DNA of 64,000 nt from Stieleria marina (GCA_007741555.1 CP036526.1:7367719-7431718), one strand, 5' to 3'. Counted from the stretch's first letter, positions 17,581-27,111 are shown. Notes: generated by a model not told the origin, from the letters alone. Program-made: numbers and translations.

Positions 17581-19299
17581 TTAAAAGAGTTCTTTGATTT
17601 GCTTGGCAACTTCTTTTGTATCGACATCAGGCATATCAGGATCAACCATCTCCAACCATTCGATCGAGTCTTTGCGATATTCTTCATTCGAGAGCGGTGA
17701 GATCGCTTGAAAAACTGCCTTGGACGCGATGCCGTCGGGCTGAGTCAGATCGATGGCAAAAGAAGCGATTTTCTCCGCCAAGCGAAACGGAATTTCTTCG
17801 ACAGAATAGGTTCGGTTGCGCCCGTTGTACTTGATCGTCAGCGAGCTGGGACTGACTTCGACCACCAAGACACGAACTCCTTCTGTCACCTCAAAGTCTT
17901 GCGTTGCTTTGATCGCGCCCAATCCTCGCTGTAGACCGCCGCGATAATAAGATGCCAAGTCAGCTAGATTGTACAACGCATCGGCTTCAATTCTCTGGGC
18001 ATCGGAGAGCGTACGCTGCGTTACTTTCTCTGCGCTGGACCGCATCAGAGTCCAATTGAGATCGCGGATGACTTTTTTGACCTTTTGAATCTCCTGTTCG
18101 TTGGCAGCAATGTCGGCGTCCGTCAATTGCACCGGCGCCGACGTGGTCCCAGGCGAAACCGGTAACGCTCCATCGGGATTGACCGCGGGCTGGTCGACTT
18201 CGGCAGGCATCGTAGCTTGGCTGGGCATGTTATCCATTGCCGGGCTATCCATCGCCGGATTGTCCATCGAGGGGTTGGCCATCCCAGGACCATCAGGATC
18301 AGTTCCCTTGATCGGTTCGCTGGCCACTGGATCGCCATTTGTGCTTGGGAGCGACGGATTCATTGGCCCCGGCATCGGATCCTGTGGAGGAGAAAACTGA
18401 TTCATTGGCAAACCGGTTGAGGTCTTGGGAGGCTCGGCACGAGGCGCCGGATTTCCCATGACGGGATCACGTTGCTGACGTGTTGGCCGTACTTGAGCCG
18501 CGGCCGGTCCAGCGTTGGGCAACTGTCGCTGCGTGACGAGCTTGCCATCTTTGCTGATCGCGATGTCGCGCCCCAGATACATAAAGACCCCAAGACCTGC
18601 GATCAAAGCGGTCAACGCACACATCCCCACGACGAACATGAGTTTGCCCGCACCACTTTTCTTTCGGCGCTTGGTTTTCTTGACTTTGACTTGCGGCGAA
18701 CTCGGGGAAGCTGCCCTCACGATGCCCGCAGCAGCAACGCCAGCTCCAGCTACGCCAGCTCCAGCTCCAGCTCCAGGAGCACCTGCGGATGGGGGCGGAA
18801 GTTGCTGGGTCGGAGCCACCGGAGACATTGGGTTAATACTGGGCGCCGGAGCGGCCATCGGATCGGTCGGCGGCAACATTCCCGCCAGCGGATCTGCGAC
18901 CGGTGCGGCAGCCGGTGGCAATCCCGTTGGTGGCAGCCCAGTTGGCGGACTTACTGCAGGTGAAGCCGCAGTTGGCGGTACACCAGCGGGCACGACCGGC
19001 GGCATTCCCGCAGGAGGCGATACCACTGGAACGATCCCGAACCGCGCATCCAATTCGGCACGCTGCCGCGGGTCCGCCAGAATTGCCTTGGCTTGCTGAG
19101 CAAGCGTTGCTGCTTGTTTCCAAACTTGCGGATCGGCGTCTTGTTTGGAAGATTTCAGTTTTGCATACACCGCCGTCACGGCACGCTTAATTTTCGCACC
19201 GTCCTGCTCTCCGCCATCAAGCCCAAAGACCTGATACGCATGAGGATCGGAGATCCCTTCCGCAACAGGCAGCAGGTCGGACAACTTCGTAGCAGACAT
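17581..19299 (-). CDS. J-like domain, proline-rich membrane protein
   Basis: A 572-residue protein. The N-terminal 85 residues resemble a J-domain helical pair (HAYQVFGLDGGEQDGAKIKR, AKAILADPRQRAELDARFG) but lack HPD, so classical DnaK stimulation is unlikely. A long Pro/Gly/Ala-rich segment follows, then one transmembrane helix (KLMFVVGMCALTALIAGLGVFMYLG), a second low-complexity Pro/Met/Asp region with MDNPA-type repeats, and a folded C-terminal domain of about 150 residues. The ATG at 19299 starts M-S-A-T-K-L. The frame runs to 19362, but the extra residues look non-native. It may be a planctomycete-specific membrane scaffold; function unknown. Confidence 0.65.
   Translation of the reverse strand: MSATKLSDLLPVAEGISDPHAYQVFGLDGGEQDGAKIKRAVTAVYAKLKSSKQDADPQVWKQAATLAQQAKAILADPRQRAELDARFGIVPVVSPPAGMPPVVPAGVPPTAASPAVSPPTGLPPTGLPPAAAPVADPLAGMLPPTDPMAAPAPSINPMSPVAPTQQLPPPSAGAPGAGAGAGVAGAGVAAAGIVRAASPSSPQVKVKKTKRRKKSGAGKLMFVVGMCALTALIAGLGVFMYLGRDIAISKDGKLVTQRQLPNAGPAAAQVRPTRQQRDPVMGNPAPRAEPPKTSTGLPMNQFSPPQDPMPGPMNPSLPSTNGDPVASEPIKGTDPDGPGMANPSMDNPAMDSPAMDNMPSQATMPAEVDQPAVNPDGALPVSPGTTSAPVQLTDADIAANEQEIQKVKKVIRDLNWTLMRSSAEKVTQRTLSDAQRIEADALYNLADLASYYRGGLQRGLGAIKATQDFEVTEGVRVLVVEVSPSSLTIKYNGRNRTYSVEEIPFRLAEKIASFAIDLTQPDGIASKAVFQAISPLSNEEYRKDSIEWLEMVDPDMPDVDTKEVAKQIKELF
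18216..18281 (-). repeat. 15-nt coding repeats (MDNPA units)
   Basis: Imperfect 15-nt units each containing a CCATC/CCATT core encode consecutive MDNPA, MDSPA and MDNMPS-like pentapeptides in the J-like protein. They look like a minisatellite inside a flexible linker. Confidence 0.6.
18739..18777 (-). repeat. CCAGCT microsatellite in the J-like gene
   Basis: Five near-perfect CCAGCT hexamers, interrupted once by TACG, encode the Gly/Ala-rich AGAGAGVAG stretch. Such hexamers can change copy number by slippage without breaking the frame. Confidence 0.6.
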
Positions 19300-19440
19300 G
19301 CAAATCAACAAACGGAAGGAAACACATTTGACCGACCAGCGCGCTGAGGCATTGGTCCGCATAATATTTAAGGAAAGCCAACGACTTCTATTCTATTTGA
19401 TCACGCGTTGGATGGGAAACATGCCGCAAGGACTTGCCCG

Positions 19441-20280
19441 CTAAGATCTTGGCAAATCCAGCAATCCACGGCAAACCAAATTTGGCACGACTTCGTGCGG
19501 TTGCTGGACAAACGGCGAAATTGTCGCTGCGTCGCCGCCGGTTAGCACCAGCTTTGACTGAGCTTTTGATCCGGCACCCGAATTAGCGTACGCCACTGAC
19601 AGACGATCGATCGCCGCTGTCACAGCAGTAATCAGCCCCAAGCGAATCGCATCGACAGTGTTGGTGCCAGCGACTGTCGCTGGATTTTCGCTCTGCGAAC
19701 CTCCGACTTTCCAGTCAATTTCGGGCAGGGCGTCGGTCCCGTACGCCAGTGCGTTGGCTTGCATTCGAAGGCCCGGCAAAATCGCGCCGCCGCAAAAATC
19801 GCCCTCGTCATTGACCCAGTCAATCGTGACGGCCGACCCAGCATCGACGACCGTGACCGGTGAACCAAATTGATTTCGTGCACCATAAGCACTCAACAAT
19901 CGATCGACCCCCAATCGATCTGGCTGGTCGACTCGCACATTCATTGGCACATCGCGACGCGACACACTTGCCACCGTCATTTGCATGTCGCTATCAACGC
20001 TCATTGCATCGATTGCGTGTTGCAAAGTCTGCGCGGCCGGCTGATGAACACTCGCGATCAGCCAATGCGAATGTTCGCAGCGGACTTGATCCCTGACCCA
20101 GCGAGTCGCTCGCAAGTGCCAAGCATTTTCGCAAATCGGCACACTCAGTTGAGCCAACTCCGCGGCGACCGATTTATCGCCAAGAGCATCGCCAACTTTC
20201 TTCTCTTCGCCACGCCGAACACAAAGCTTGACCGCGGAATTGCCTACGTCGACCGCAACAACGCAATTCCTTTCACTCAC
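19441..20280 (-). CDS. coaX: Type III pantothenate kinase
   Basis: The first enzyme of coenzyme A synthesis, phosphorylating pantothenate, 279 residues. The ASKHA-fold N-terminal motif is [15 protein letters not shown] (D-x-G-N-S). [12 protein letters not shown] and [19 protein letters not shown] (D-x-G-[ST]-A-x-T) are further family signatures, followed by [15 protein letters not shown] and TGGDAA. The type III form uses high ATP and is not inhibited by CoA. Its start overlaps the obg stop by four bases (ATGA), so the two genes are translationally coupled. Confidence 0.95.
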   Translation of the reverse strand: MSERNCVVAVDVGNSAVKLCVRRGEEKKVGDALGDKSVAAELAQLSVPICENAWHLRATRWVRDQVRCEHSHWLIASVHQPAAQTLQHAIDAMSVDSDMQMTVASVSRRDVPMNVRVDQPDRLGVDRLLSAYGARNQFGSPVTVVDAGSAVTIDWVNDEGDFCGGAILPGLRMQANALAYGTDALPEIDWKVGGSQSENPATVAGTNTVDAIRLGLITAVTAAIDRLSVAYANSGAGSKAQSKLVLTGGDAATISPFVQQPHEVVPNLVCRGLLDLPRS

Positions 20281-21479
20281 GATGGCTCTCGTCGCTTCTG
20301 TTTTCGCCCCGGAGCGTTGTGACCGTGCAGTGGTGCCTCTTGGTCGAATTCTTTAGCCGGCCGATCACTGGTCATTTGCTTGGTCAAGCCAGCCAAGTGA
20401 GGCGGCAAACGTTTATTGCTCTGCGGCTTGTCTTCCAGATCCGTACTTCGCAAGATCGTGACTTCTTCGCCATCGGCAATCATCTTTTCGCGGCGTGCCT
20501 GCACACGATCCATGATTTCCAACTTCAGCACTTCCAGGCCCTCGCCAACCAGCGAACTGATCATCATGACTTCTTTCTGGGACGATTCACGCAGCGCCTC
20601 GCAGACCTCTTGCGCGTTTTCCATTTCACTTTTTGTGACGACGATGATTTCGTCTCGCTCACCTAAGCTGGCGTCGTATTCAATCAGTTCATCACGCACG
20701 CCCAAGTAATTTTGCAGCGGATCAGTCTCGTCGACGGGATTGGGTTCGACCAAGTGAACCAAAAGCCCAGCACGTTCGATGTGCCGCAAAAATTCGTGCC
20801 CAAGCCCGATCCCTTCGCTGGCGCCTTCGATCAATCCAGGAATGTCAGCGACCACGAATGAACGGTCCGCATCGACATCAACGATTCCGATATTGGGATG
20901 CTTGGTCGTAAACGGATAGTCAGCGATCTCTGGCCGCGCACTGGAGATTCGACTCAGCAGCGTGCTCTTGCCCGCGTTGGGTTTACCGATCAGCCCGATA
21001 TCGGCGATCGATTTCAATTCCAAAATCACGCTGCGCGTCTCGCCTGGTTCGCCCAGTGTGCATTCGCGTGGAGCCCGATTAGTCGACGTTTTGAACGTCG
21101 CATTGCCACGACCACCTCGCCCGCCACGAGCAATCACAAAACTGTCGCCCGGCTGTTTCAGGTCTTTGATGACGAAGCCATGTTCGCTGTCGATCACCGT
21201 TGTGCCTGGCGGCACATACAAAATCTGATCTCGTCCGCGTTTGCCGTGGCATAACGCGCCTCTTCCAGGCTGGCCTTTGGCCGCACGATGAAATTTGCGA
21301 TGCGCATACGCGGCCAACGAATTGACGCCCAATTTGGCTTCCAAAATGATGCTGGCACCGACGCCGCCGTCACCGCCATCAGGTCCGCCGCGGGGAACGT
21401 ATTTTTCTCGCCGCATGCTGGAACATCCGTCACCGCCTCTGCCAGCGTTTAATTCGATTTGGACGCGATCAACAAACAT
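20277..21479 (-). CDS. obg: GTPase Obg/CgtA
   Basis: A ribosome-associated GTPase, 400 residues, acting in large-subunit assembly and stress signalling. The glycine-rich Obg fold is clear ([20 protein letters not shown], then [10 protein letters not shown] and [19 protein letters not shown]). The G domain has G1 GKPNAGKST, switch FTTKHPNIG, and G3 [11 protein letters not shown]4 reads T-K-S-E rather than N-K-x-D, and G5 is ISS. The ATG at 21479 fits the family N-terminus [10 protein letters not shown]; the frame is open to 21581 but that part is not Obg-like. It is coupled to coaX downstream. Confidence 0.94.
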   Translation of the reverse strand: MFVDRVQIELNAGRGGDGCSSMRREKYVPRGGPDGGDGGVGASIILEAKLGVNSLAAYAHRKFHRAAKGQPGRGALCHGKRGRDQILYVPPGTTVIDSEHGFVIKDLKQPGDSFVIARGGRGGRGNATFKTSTNRAPRECTLGEPGETRSVILELKSIADIGLIGKPNAGKSTLLSRISSARPEIADYPFTTKHPNIGIVDVDADRSFVVADIPGLIEGASEGIGLGHEFLRHIERAGLLVHLVEPNPVDETDPLQNYLGVRDELIEYDASLGERDEIIVVTKSEMENAQEVCEALRESSQKEVMMISSLVGEGLEVLKLEIMDRVQARREKMIADGEEVTILRSTDLEDKPQSNKRLPPHLAGLTKQMTSDRPAKEFDQEAPLHGHNAPGRKQKRREPS

Positions 21480-21670
21480 GGAACACAGAGCACAGTAAAG
21501 AGGAGACCAAAGCAGAGCCGAGAGAAATGAACGCCACGAAAGCGACCTCAAAAGCCCTTTAATAGATAGTAACAGCCGCATCTGCGGCGGCTAGACATGC
21601 CCGTGGAGCAAATGTGCTCATTTGTCAAAAATGACGCCCCTCAGCAAAAATGCACGAGGTAAAAAAAGAA

Positions 21671-21697
21671 CGGCTGACCCAGTAACTGGGTCAGCCG
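21671..21697 (-). terminator. Strong hairpin terminator
   Basis: A 27-nt perfect palindrome: CGGCTGACCCAGT pairs with ACTGGGTCAGCCG around a single central A. An A-run at 21661-21667 becomes a T-run after the hairpin on the minus strand, so it ends the minus-strand gene whose stop is at 21748. Confidence 0.88.
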
Positions 21698-21747
21698 TCG
21701 TTCATCATGAATCATGTTTTCGAGTCCCTTCTACGGACGAATGTAAC

Positions 21748-22764
21748 CTATTCGTTGAGGGGAAGAAAGGTCCAGCGATAGTCCAGTCGCTCCTTGATTC
21801 CATATTGTTTCAACACATAGGCTTGCTCTTCGGCGTCCTCGAATGCGGGAACCCCAAACCGGATTTCGTCATCCGTTTGATTGATCGCATCACCGGGTCG
21901 ATAAAAATTCAACTGCAGTGCTTTGCGACGATACGGAGCATCGTCTCCTTCGCCGTCTTGTTCGAATGCGTTGGTAAGCCCCAACACGTTGACGGACAGA
22001 AAATCGAGTGCAGGATCAATGTCTTCCCATGTCACGACGCCCCACACACCGGGAGACTGCTCATCGGAGCTGTACGGAATCGCAACGCGCTGCATTCCAA
22101 CACTATCGTGAAGCGGTGCGCTGATCTGCTCGCGAACCGCAATCTTTTGCTTGGCTGCGGGGAGCACGTTGTCAATGTATTTTTCGCCAGTTGCGTTGTT
22201 GACCAAGTACATGATGGGAAAGAACCGTCGCGATTCGTAGCTAATCGCTTCCAAACGCTTAAAGCTTTTCTCGCCACCCACTTTGTCGGTTGCCGGACGC
22301 AAATCACCACCGCGATACCGCACCCGATAAACCATGTACCAAACCAGTTTTCGCTGAGCCCGACCGTCAGCGCGAGGCAAATCGACGTACATCTGGCGAA
22401 GCGGTTTAAACGAAAACTCCAAACAGTGGATCTCACGTCTCAAAATGACTTGTTTGGCCATTTCGACGACGGTTCGACTGCGGGGATCCGTATGCGGCGT
22501 ACCGTCTTGAAAATTCGGCTGGCTCCATTGCAACTCTGGATGAGCCCCCAGAAATGCCTTCAGCGTCATCGGGCCGCTGTAAGTTTCTTTGGGATCCGGA
22601 GCGGGCGGAATCACGGTCACCACACCGGGCGCAAACTCAGTCTGTTGCACGCGGGTCGGATCACGCTTTGCGTTAGCGTCTTGGCCATGCGAACTTGCTC
22701 CTGCCACCAATGCGATCACGAGAGCGGTCGGCAGTGCAACGAGTCGGTGGTTGGTGGCGATCAT
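21748..22764 (-). CDS. Exported protein of unknown function
   Basis: A 338-residue protein with an N-terminal signal peptide (HRLVALPTALVIALVAGASSHGQ). The mature part begins with a Pro-rich section, then a folded domain with EIHCLEFSFKPLRQMYVDLP, LVWYMVYRVRYRGGD and VLKQYGIKERLDYRWTFLPLNE near the C-terminus. No catalytic motif is seen. The pattern suggests a planctomycete-specific periplasmic protein. ATG at 22764 is preferred over the TTG at 22779. It is followed by the strong terminator at 21671-21697. A 450-residue frame on the plus strand covers the same bases but is judged a shadow. Confidence 0.75.
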   Translation of the reverse strand: MIATNHRLVALPTALVIALVAGASSHGQDANAKRDPTRVQQTEFAPGVVTVIPPAPDPKETYSGPMTLKAFLGAHPELQWSQPNFQDGTPHTDPRSRTVVEMAKQVILRREIHCLEFSFKPLRQMYVDLPRADGRAQRKLVWYMVYRVRYRGGDLRPATDKVGGEKSFKRLEAISYESRRFFPIMYLVNNATGEKYIDNVLPAAKQKIAVREQISAPLHDSVGMQRVAIPYSSDEQSPGVWGVVTWEDIDPALDFLSVNVLGLTNAFEQDGEGDDAPYRRKALQLNFYRPGDAINQTDDEIRFGVPAFEDAEEQAYVLKQYGIKERLDYRWTFLPLNE

Positions 22765-22905
22765 GGCCAGGAGTTCCAAGTACGTGAAAGTAGTTCGCGG
22801 GGTCTAATCGATTGTAAAGTGAATTGCCGATCAAGTTGGTACAAAATTGGCCGATTTGGCCTCAAAGCAATCACTTCGATCGAAACGAATCAGCTCTGCG
22901 TCCCG

Positions 22906-24459
22906 CTATCGAATGTCACTGGCCGAATCGACTTCTTCATCGCCAACGAAGGTAGATTTAGAAGCGACTTCTGATGCGGCAGCGTTTTCATCGGCCGCAT
23001 CGTCGCCAGTACTGCTTTTCTGCTCCAGAAAACTGAGCGAGTCAGCCAACTGCATGTCAGCGCCGGCAAAAGCATCAATGCTGTCGCCGCTCATCGTGAA
23101 CGTCGCCAAGACACGGCGACCATCGTCGTCGGAGAAGTGCATCAAGATCCACTGAATCGGCACGCCTTGCACCTGCCCGTGTGCGGTGACTCGCAACACA
23201 CGCAGCCCGGCTGAACTTACACGCTGGTCGGCTTCGATCAAATCATTCAGGTCGTCACCAAGCGTCCGCTGAACGTCTTCTTGAAAAGCCTCCAGCGTCC
23301 ACTGTTGACCGGATTTAAGCTTTGCCAGAGGACGCAAGTTGCACTGTGCGATACTGCGATCGTTTTCGATCATTCGCATCATTGCGTTGCCGTTCAAATC
23401 GGACATCATTCGCCAACGCCGATCCATCACTGTCGACACGCCGACGCGTTTGCTTTGCAAATCCACGTACAAGCGATCTTGCGGCACAGCGCCTTCGATA
23501 TCGATTGTGGCTGGCTTGGCTGGCAACGCGACGGGTTTCGCCATGGGCTGGCGAATCATCTTGATCGTTGCCGCGACGTCAAAGCCAGGCTCTGCTTTGC
23601 CGACTTCGCGAGTTTCGTGAACAGCCATTGCCAACCAAGAACAAACTCCCTGCGTTCGATCAAACGTCAGCTTGCCGACAGTCTTGATACTGGTGGGAAC
23701 TCCTTCGACGCTGCCTTCGACTTTTCCTTTCAGTTGAAACTTGACGCTGTCCGCATCAATTTCGACAACCTCGACCACAACGTCAGTCGCTTCGACCGCC
23801 GTCAAGTTCAAGATTGATGTCAGGGCTTCTTTGTCTGGCTGATACTTGTCGCCTTGTCGCACTGGTTCGGTAGGCAGCATTCGATCCAACGCCGAACTTG
23901 CAACCGGGACACGCAGCAGACTCAGCTCTTCGTTGGTGAAGTAATCTTCGACGCTGTAGACGACTTCAGGAAGCGAATCACGGCGCACTTGCGTCTGGCG
24001 TACCGATTCACGGAGCTGGATTGTCGACTGGGTTCGATTCAAACGACTGGCACTGTGCGCGTCGTGGTAGTAACGCTCGATCGCGGTGATCGGGCTACCA
24101 GCGACGGCACCGATGGGACGGCGGTACCGTTCCTCGTAATCCAAAACCGCTTCGCTTTGGATGGGCAATGTGACTTGGCTTTTCCGCGATACCAGTGGAT
24201 CGCCAGGAACGTTCACGTTTCCTTTCACATCCATTTCAATTCGGACTCGCATCACTGCGTGCGATGGATCGCACTGAACACGGACCGCTTCGCCGCTGCT
24301 GGCTGCTATCACGGATTGACGTCCGGCACAGCTGGCGACCGATGCAGCGGCCGCGATTGCCAAAAAGGACCGCCGCGCGAACACACTGTCGACGGTTTTG
24401 TCGCGACGCGTTGATTGATGGGAGTTACTTTTTGGATGATTCATTTTAAAGAGGGTCAT
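22906..24459 (-). CDS. Exported protein of unknown function with Tat-like signal
   Basis: A protein of about 517 residues. The N-terminal region contains F-A-R-R-S-F-L-A-I followed by AAAASVASCAG, which looks like a twin-arginine signal with a possible lipobox at the Cys. The mature part has a repeated beta-rich organisation (VRVQCDPSHAVMRVRIEMDV, later DRLYVDLQSKRVGVSTVMD). No enzymatic signature was recognised. The C-terminus is acidic and Ala/Ser-rich. Start choice is uncertain between ATG 24459 (MTLFK) and ATG 24444. It follows about 130 bases upstream of the other unknown exported gene on the same strand. Confidence 0.7.
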   Translation of the reverse strand: MTLFKMNHPKSNSHQSTRRDKTVDSVFARRSFLAIAAAASVASCAGRQSVIAASSGEAVRVQCDPSHAVMRVRIEMDVKGNVNVPGDPLVSRKSQVTLPIQSEAVLDYEERYRRPIGAVAGSPITAIERYYHDAHSASRLNRTQSTIQLRESVRQTQVRRDSLPEVVYSVEDYFTNEELSLLRVPVASSALDRMLPTEPVRQGDKYQPDKEALTSILNLTAVEATDVVVEVVEIDADSVKFQLKGKVEGSVEGVPTSIKTVGKLTFDRTQGVCSWLAMAVHETREVGKAEPGFDVAATIKMIRQPMAKPVALPAKPATIDIEGAVPQDRLYVDLQSKRVGVSTVMDRRWRMMSDLNGNAMMRMIENDRSIAQCNLRPLAKLKSGQQWTLEAFQEDVQRTLGDDLNDLIEADQRVSSAGLRVLRVTAHGQVQGVPIQWILMHFSDDDGRRVLATFTMSGDSIDAFAGADMQLADSLSFLEQKSSTGDDAADENAAASEVASKSTFVGDEEVDSASDIR

Positions 24460-25142
24460 GGCAAAAGTAGGCGTTGGCAGAGCAGGGAAGCGGTGGGCAA
24501 GACAACTGCGAGTAGGGAACCACTTGTTCTCTCTTTGATCGACTGGCACCGATAACCGGTTCAACAGAAATTTCCGCTTCAATCGACTCGCCCACGACCG
24601 AGAAGATTCGCTGCAAAAAACTCTGCGTAATCGTCAGAGTCGAGGCCTGCCGACGTCAAAATCTCGGCTTGGCAGCGTCGCTTTGGAGACTTAGCAGCGC
24701 CGCTTTGGACAAATGAAAGGCCCTAAGAAACTGGTCTGCCGGTCGTTTCACTGACGCTGCCTTGCCAAATTTGCATTTTGCTAGCTCACAAAACGACCAC
24801 ACCGGTCTCAAAAAGAGACAGCCCTTATGTGCAAAGGTTGGAAATTTTTACAAACGCGGGTGGACTATTGGTTCGCGCCACAATTAGACAAGCAAGCACT
24901 TTTACGCACTTAAACGCATGACTTCAAAGGACTTAAGGAATATCAAGCGACTTAAAATGACCAGATTCGCCTCGATTGGCGTGAGATTCCTACTAGACAG
25001 GTTGTATCGAGCATGGCACTGCCAAGTTGGTCCTAACGTGTCAAACGGTTTACCGATAATTGGGTTAGCCGGTTAGAGTTACGACCAAAGATGTTTGTTT
25101 GAAAAGCGAACATACCAGTGCTGTGATCGGTCAAGAGACAGG
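24460..25142. other. Non-coding upstream region of the sigma factor gene
   Basis: About 680 bases without a plausible gene. It is richer in A and T than its surroundings between 24820 and 25070. Within it, ACTTAA occurs at 24909, 24932 and 24951, with a related ACTTCA at 24922, and a small CGCC/GGCG hairpin lies at 24968-24981. The repeats could be operator half-sites, but their spacing is irregular. A promoter for the sigma factor transcript probably lies here. No clear -35/-10 pair could be assigned. Confidence 0.45.
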
Positions 25143-25378
25143 GAACTTACTCGCATCGGTTTGCGTATAAGTTCTGCGGGCCTTCGGCAAGGAGTCGCTG
25201 GCCTATAGGAGTTCAGGTTACCAAGACTTTCATGCTTACTGCATGACACGACAGGCGACCCGGGCTCTGAGAAGTAGATGGAGATTCGCTTCTAGGATTG
25301 AAGCGACCACCCGGGTCACACCGGTACCAAGTCACGCGATCCGCCGGGGTCGCAGGGAATAGATGAGTACTTGGAACC
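25143..25378 (+). ncRNA. Highly structured leader upstream of a sigma factor
   Basis: A chain of hairpins ends 24 bases before the sigma factor ATG. H1 (25143-25174): GAACTTA/TAAGTTC with inner CGCA/TGCG. H2 (25230-25246): TCATGC/GCATGA. H3 (25257-25317): an 8-bp outer stem GACCCGGG/CCCGGGTC enclosing a 7-bp stem TCGCTTC/GAAGCGA. H4 (25323-25378): GGT/ACC and CCAAGT/ACTTGG enclosing GCGA/TCGC. It matches no family I recognise (not tmRNA, RNase P, SRP or 6S by motif). It may be a regulatory 5' leader or an independent small RNA. Confidence 0.55.
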
Positions 25379-25402
25379 AACCAAGCTGGGAGATGACGGA
25401 CG

Positions 25403-27076
25403 ATGAATACACAGTACCGCGATTTGAAGATCAAGGAATTACGCGATCAACTCACTCGATTTGCCCCCAAAGCAAAGAAAGTGGAGCAGGGGATGCTTGC
25501 AGAAAAACTGTACTGCGAAATCGAAGAAGATCGTAGCTATGCGTTTGACTATTTGTGCTTTCGCATCACCAACTATCGCCCCGAACAACCCAGTCGCCAC
25601 AACATCGCCTCGGTGGACCTCAAACACGACCTTCGTCTATTGATCGAAGACCTTAGTGATTCGGCCGACCTGGCTGTCGACGAAGTCAATGAGCAAGTTC
25701 ATACCGTCGATGAATTGAGCAAGTTGTTCAGTGTGTCGACGAAGACAATCAGCCGCTGGCGTAACGCTGGCTTGGTCAGTCGCCGATTGCTTTTTGGTGG
25801 CCGCAAACGAGTTGGATTCCTACACAGCAGCGTCGATAACTTTGTCTCCAACAATCGTGAAAAGATTCGCCGCGGCGAACGCTTCAGCCAGTTGAGCGAC
25901 GACGAAAAAAGCGAGATGATCGAACGTGCCCGACAATTGGTCGAAGGCGGTGCGAGTCTTTCGGAAGTCACACGTCAGCTTTCCGATCGCATGAACCGTA
26001 GCCCTGAAACGATTCGTTACACACTCAAGAATTTTGATTCCGAAAATAAATCGGTCGCCATTTTCCCCAACCACCGTGGTGCACTGACCGACGACGACAA
26101 GCGTTCGATCTTCAAACTACACATCCATGGTGCAACCGTTTCGCAGCTTTGCAAACGGTTCAAGCGGACTCGTACAAGCATCCAGCGCATTTTGTTGGAC
26201 ATGCGAATGGAACGAGTCATGGAGCTGCCGCTGGACTACATGTACCACGAAGATTTCGAGCAAGTCGCTCGCGAAGAAGAGTACCTGGGCCCGGTTCCAC
26301 AGCCCGCCGTGGCTCCGCGAAAAGTGCGCGTGCCGTCGGGACTGCCTAGCTACTTGGCCGCCTTGTATGACGTGCCATTGCTGACACGTGAGCAAGAGTA
26401 TCACTTGTTTCGCAAGATGAACTACTTGAAGCACAAAGCCAGCCGCCTGCGTGAATCGCTGGAATCGTCGATCGGCAGCAAGACTGCTGTGATGGATCAA
26501 ATCGATGCACTGTACGAAGACGCAGTCCGAGTAAAGAACAAGATCGTGCAGAGCAATCTGCGTCTGGTGGTTTCGATCGCCAAACGTCACGTCGCCAGTA
26601 CAGACGATTTCTTTACGCTGGTCAGCGACGGCAACATGTCATTGATTCGTGCTTGCGAAAAGTTCGATTACTCACGAGGCAACAAGTTCAGCACTTATGC
26701 ATCGTGGGCCATCATGAAAAACTTTGCACGTACGATTCCAAAAGAGTTCAAGCATCGCGATCGTTTCCGAACGACGACGGAGGAACTGTTCATGTCTCGC
26801 CAAGACGAGCGAATGGATCCATATGCCGAAGAAACCGTTCAACGATCGCGTCAGCGTGAGCTGAGCAAAATCTTGAATCGATTGGACGAACGCGAGCAAA
26901 AGATTATCACCGCTCGGTTCGGCCTGGGACGCGGTAACGAACCACTAACGCTGAAACAAGTTGGCGAAGAGATGGGTGTCACCAAAGAACGTATTCGTCA
27001 GCTGGAATCCAGAGCTTTGGCGAAACTGAGAGACGCGGCTGACGAAGCCAAGATTGATGTGGAACTCGGTTCTTAA
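25403..27076 (+). CDS. RNA polymerase sigma factor with N-terminal HTH modules
   Basis: A 557-residue sigma-70-family protein. Region 2 is clear: KIVQSNLRLVVSIAKRHVAS, GNMSLIRACEKFDYSRGNKFSTYASWAIMKNFAR, the core-binding and promoter-melting segment. Region 4 reads ILNRLDEREQKIITARFGLG and LTLKQVGEEMGVTKERIRQL. Region 3 is missing or greatly reduced. The first 280 residues carry extra helix-turn-helix-like modules: HTVDELSKLFSVSTKTISRW (excisionase/MerR-like), EVTRQLSDRMNRSPETIRYT, and a DDDKRSIFKLHIHGATVSQL homeodomain-like one. GGGAG lies 14 bases before the ATG. It is not the typical housekeeping RpoD. An alternative sigma factor is inferred. Confidence 0.88.
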   Translation: MNTQYRDLKIKELRDQLTRFAPKAKKVEQGMLAEKLYCEIEEDRSYAFDYLCFRITNYRPEQPSRHNIASVDLKHDLRLLIEDLSDSADLAVDEVNEQVHTVDELSKLFSVSTKTISRWRNAGLVSRRLLFGGRKRVGFLHSSVDNFVSNNREKIRRGERFSQLSDDEKSEMIERARQLVEGGASLSEVTRQLSDRMNRSPETIRYTLKNFDSENKSVAIFPNHRGALTDDDKRSIFKLHIHGATVSQLCKRFKRTRTSIQRILLDMRMERVMELPLDYMYHEDFEQVAREEEYLGPVPQPAVAPRKVRVPSGLPSYLAALYDVPLLTREQEYHLFRKMNYLKHKASRLRESLESSIGSKTAVMDQIDALYEDAVRVKNKIVQSNLRLVVSIAKRHVASTDDFFTLVSDGNMSLIRACEKFDYSRGNKFSTYASWAIMKNFARTIPKEFKHRDRFRTTTEELFMSRQDERMDPYAEETVQRSRQRELSKILNRLDEREQKIITARFGLGRGNEPLTLKQVGEEMGVTKERIRQLESRALAKLRDAADEAKIDVELGS

Positions 27077-27111
27077 GTTTCCATCCCAACAATCCCTCCC
27101 GTGGAAAGATG

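Noticed and set aside
21622-22974. 450-residue plus-strand frame
   Set aside because: It lies antisense to the exported protein at 21748-22764. That gene has a signal peptide and a strong terminator on the minus strand. The plus frame is rich in His, Cys, Phe and Arg, with no recognisable motif, as expected for an antisense shadow.
24460-25402. tmRNA, RNase P, SRP or 6S RNA
   Set aside because: The long non-coding stretch was checked for their diagnostic motifs and none was recognised.
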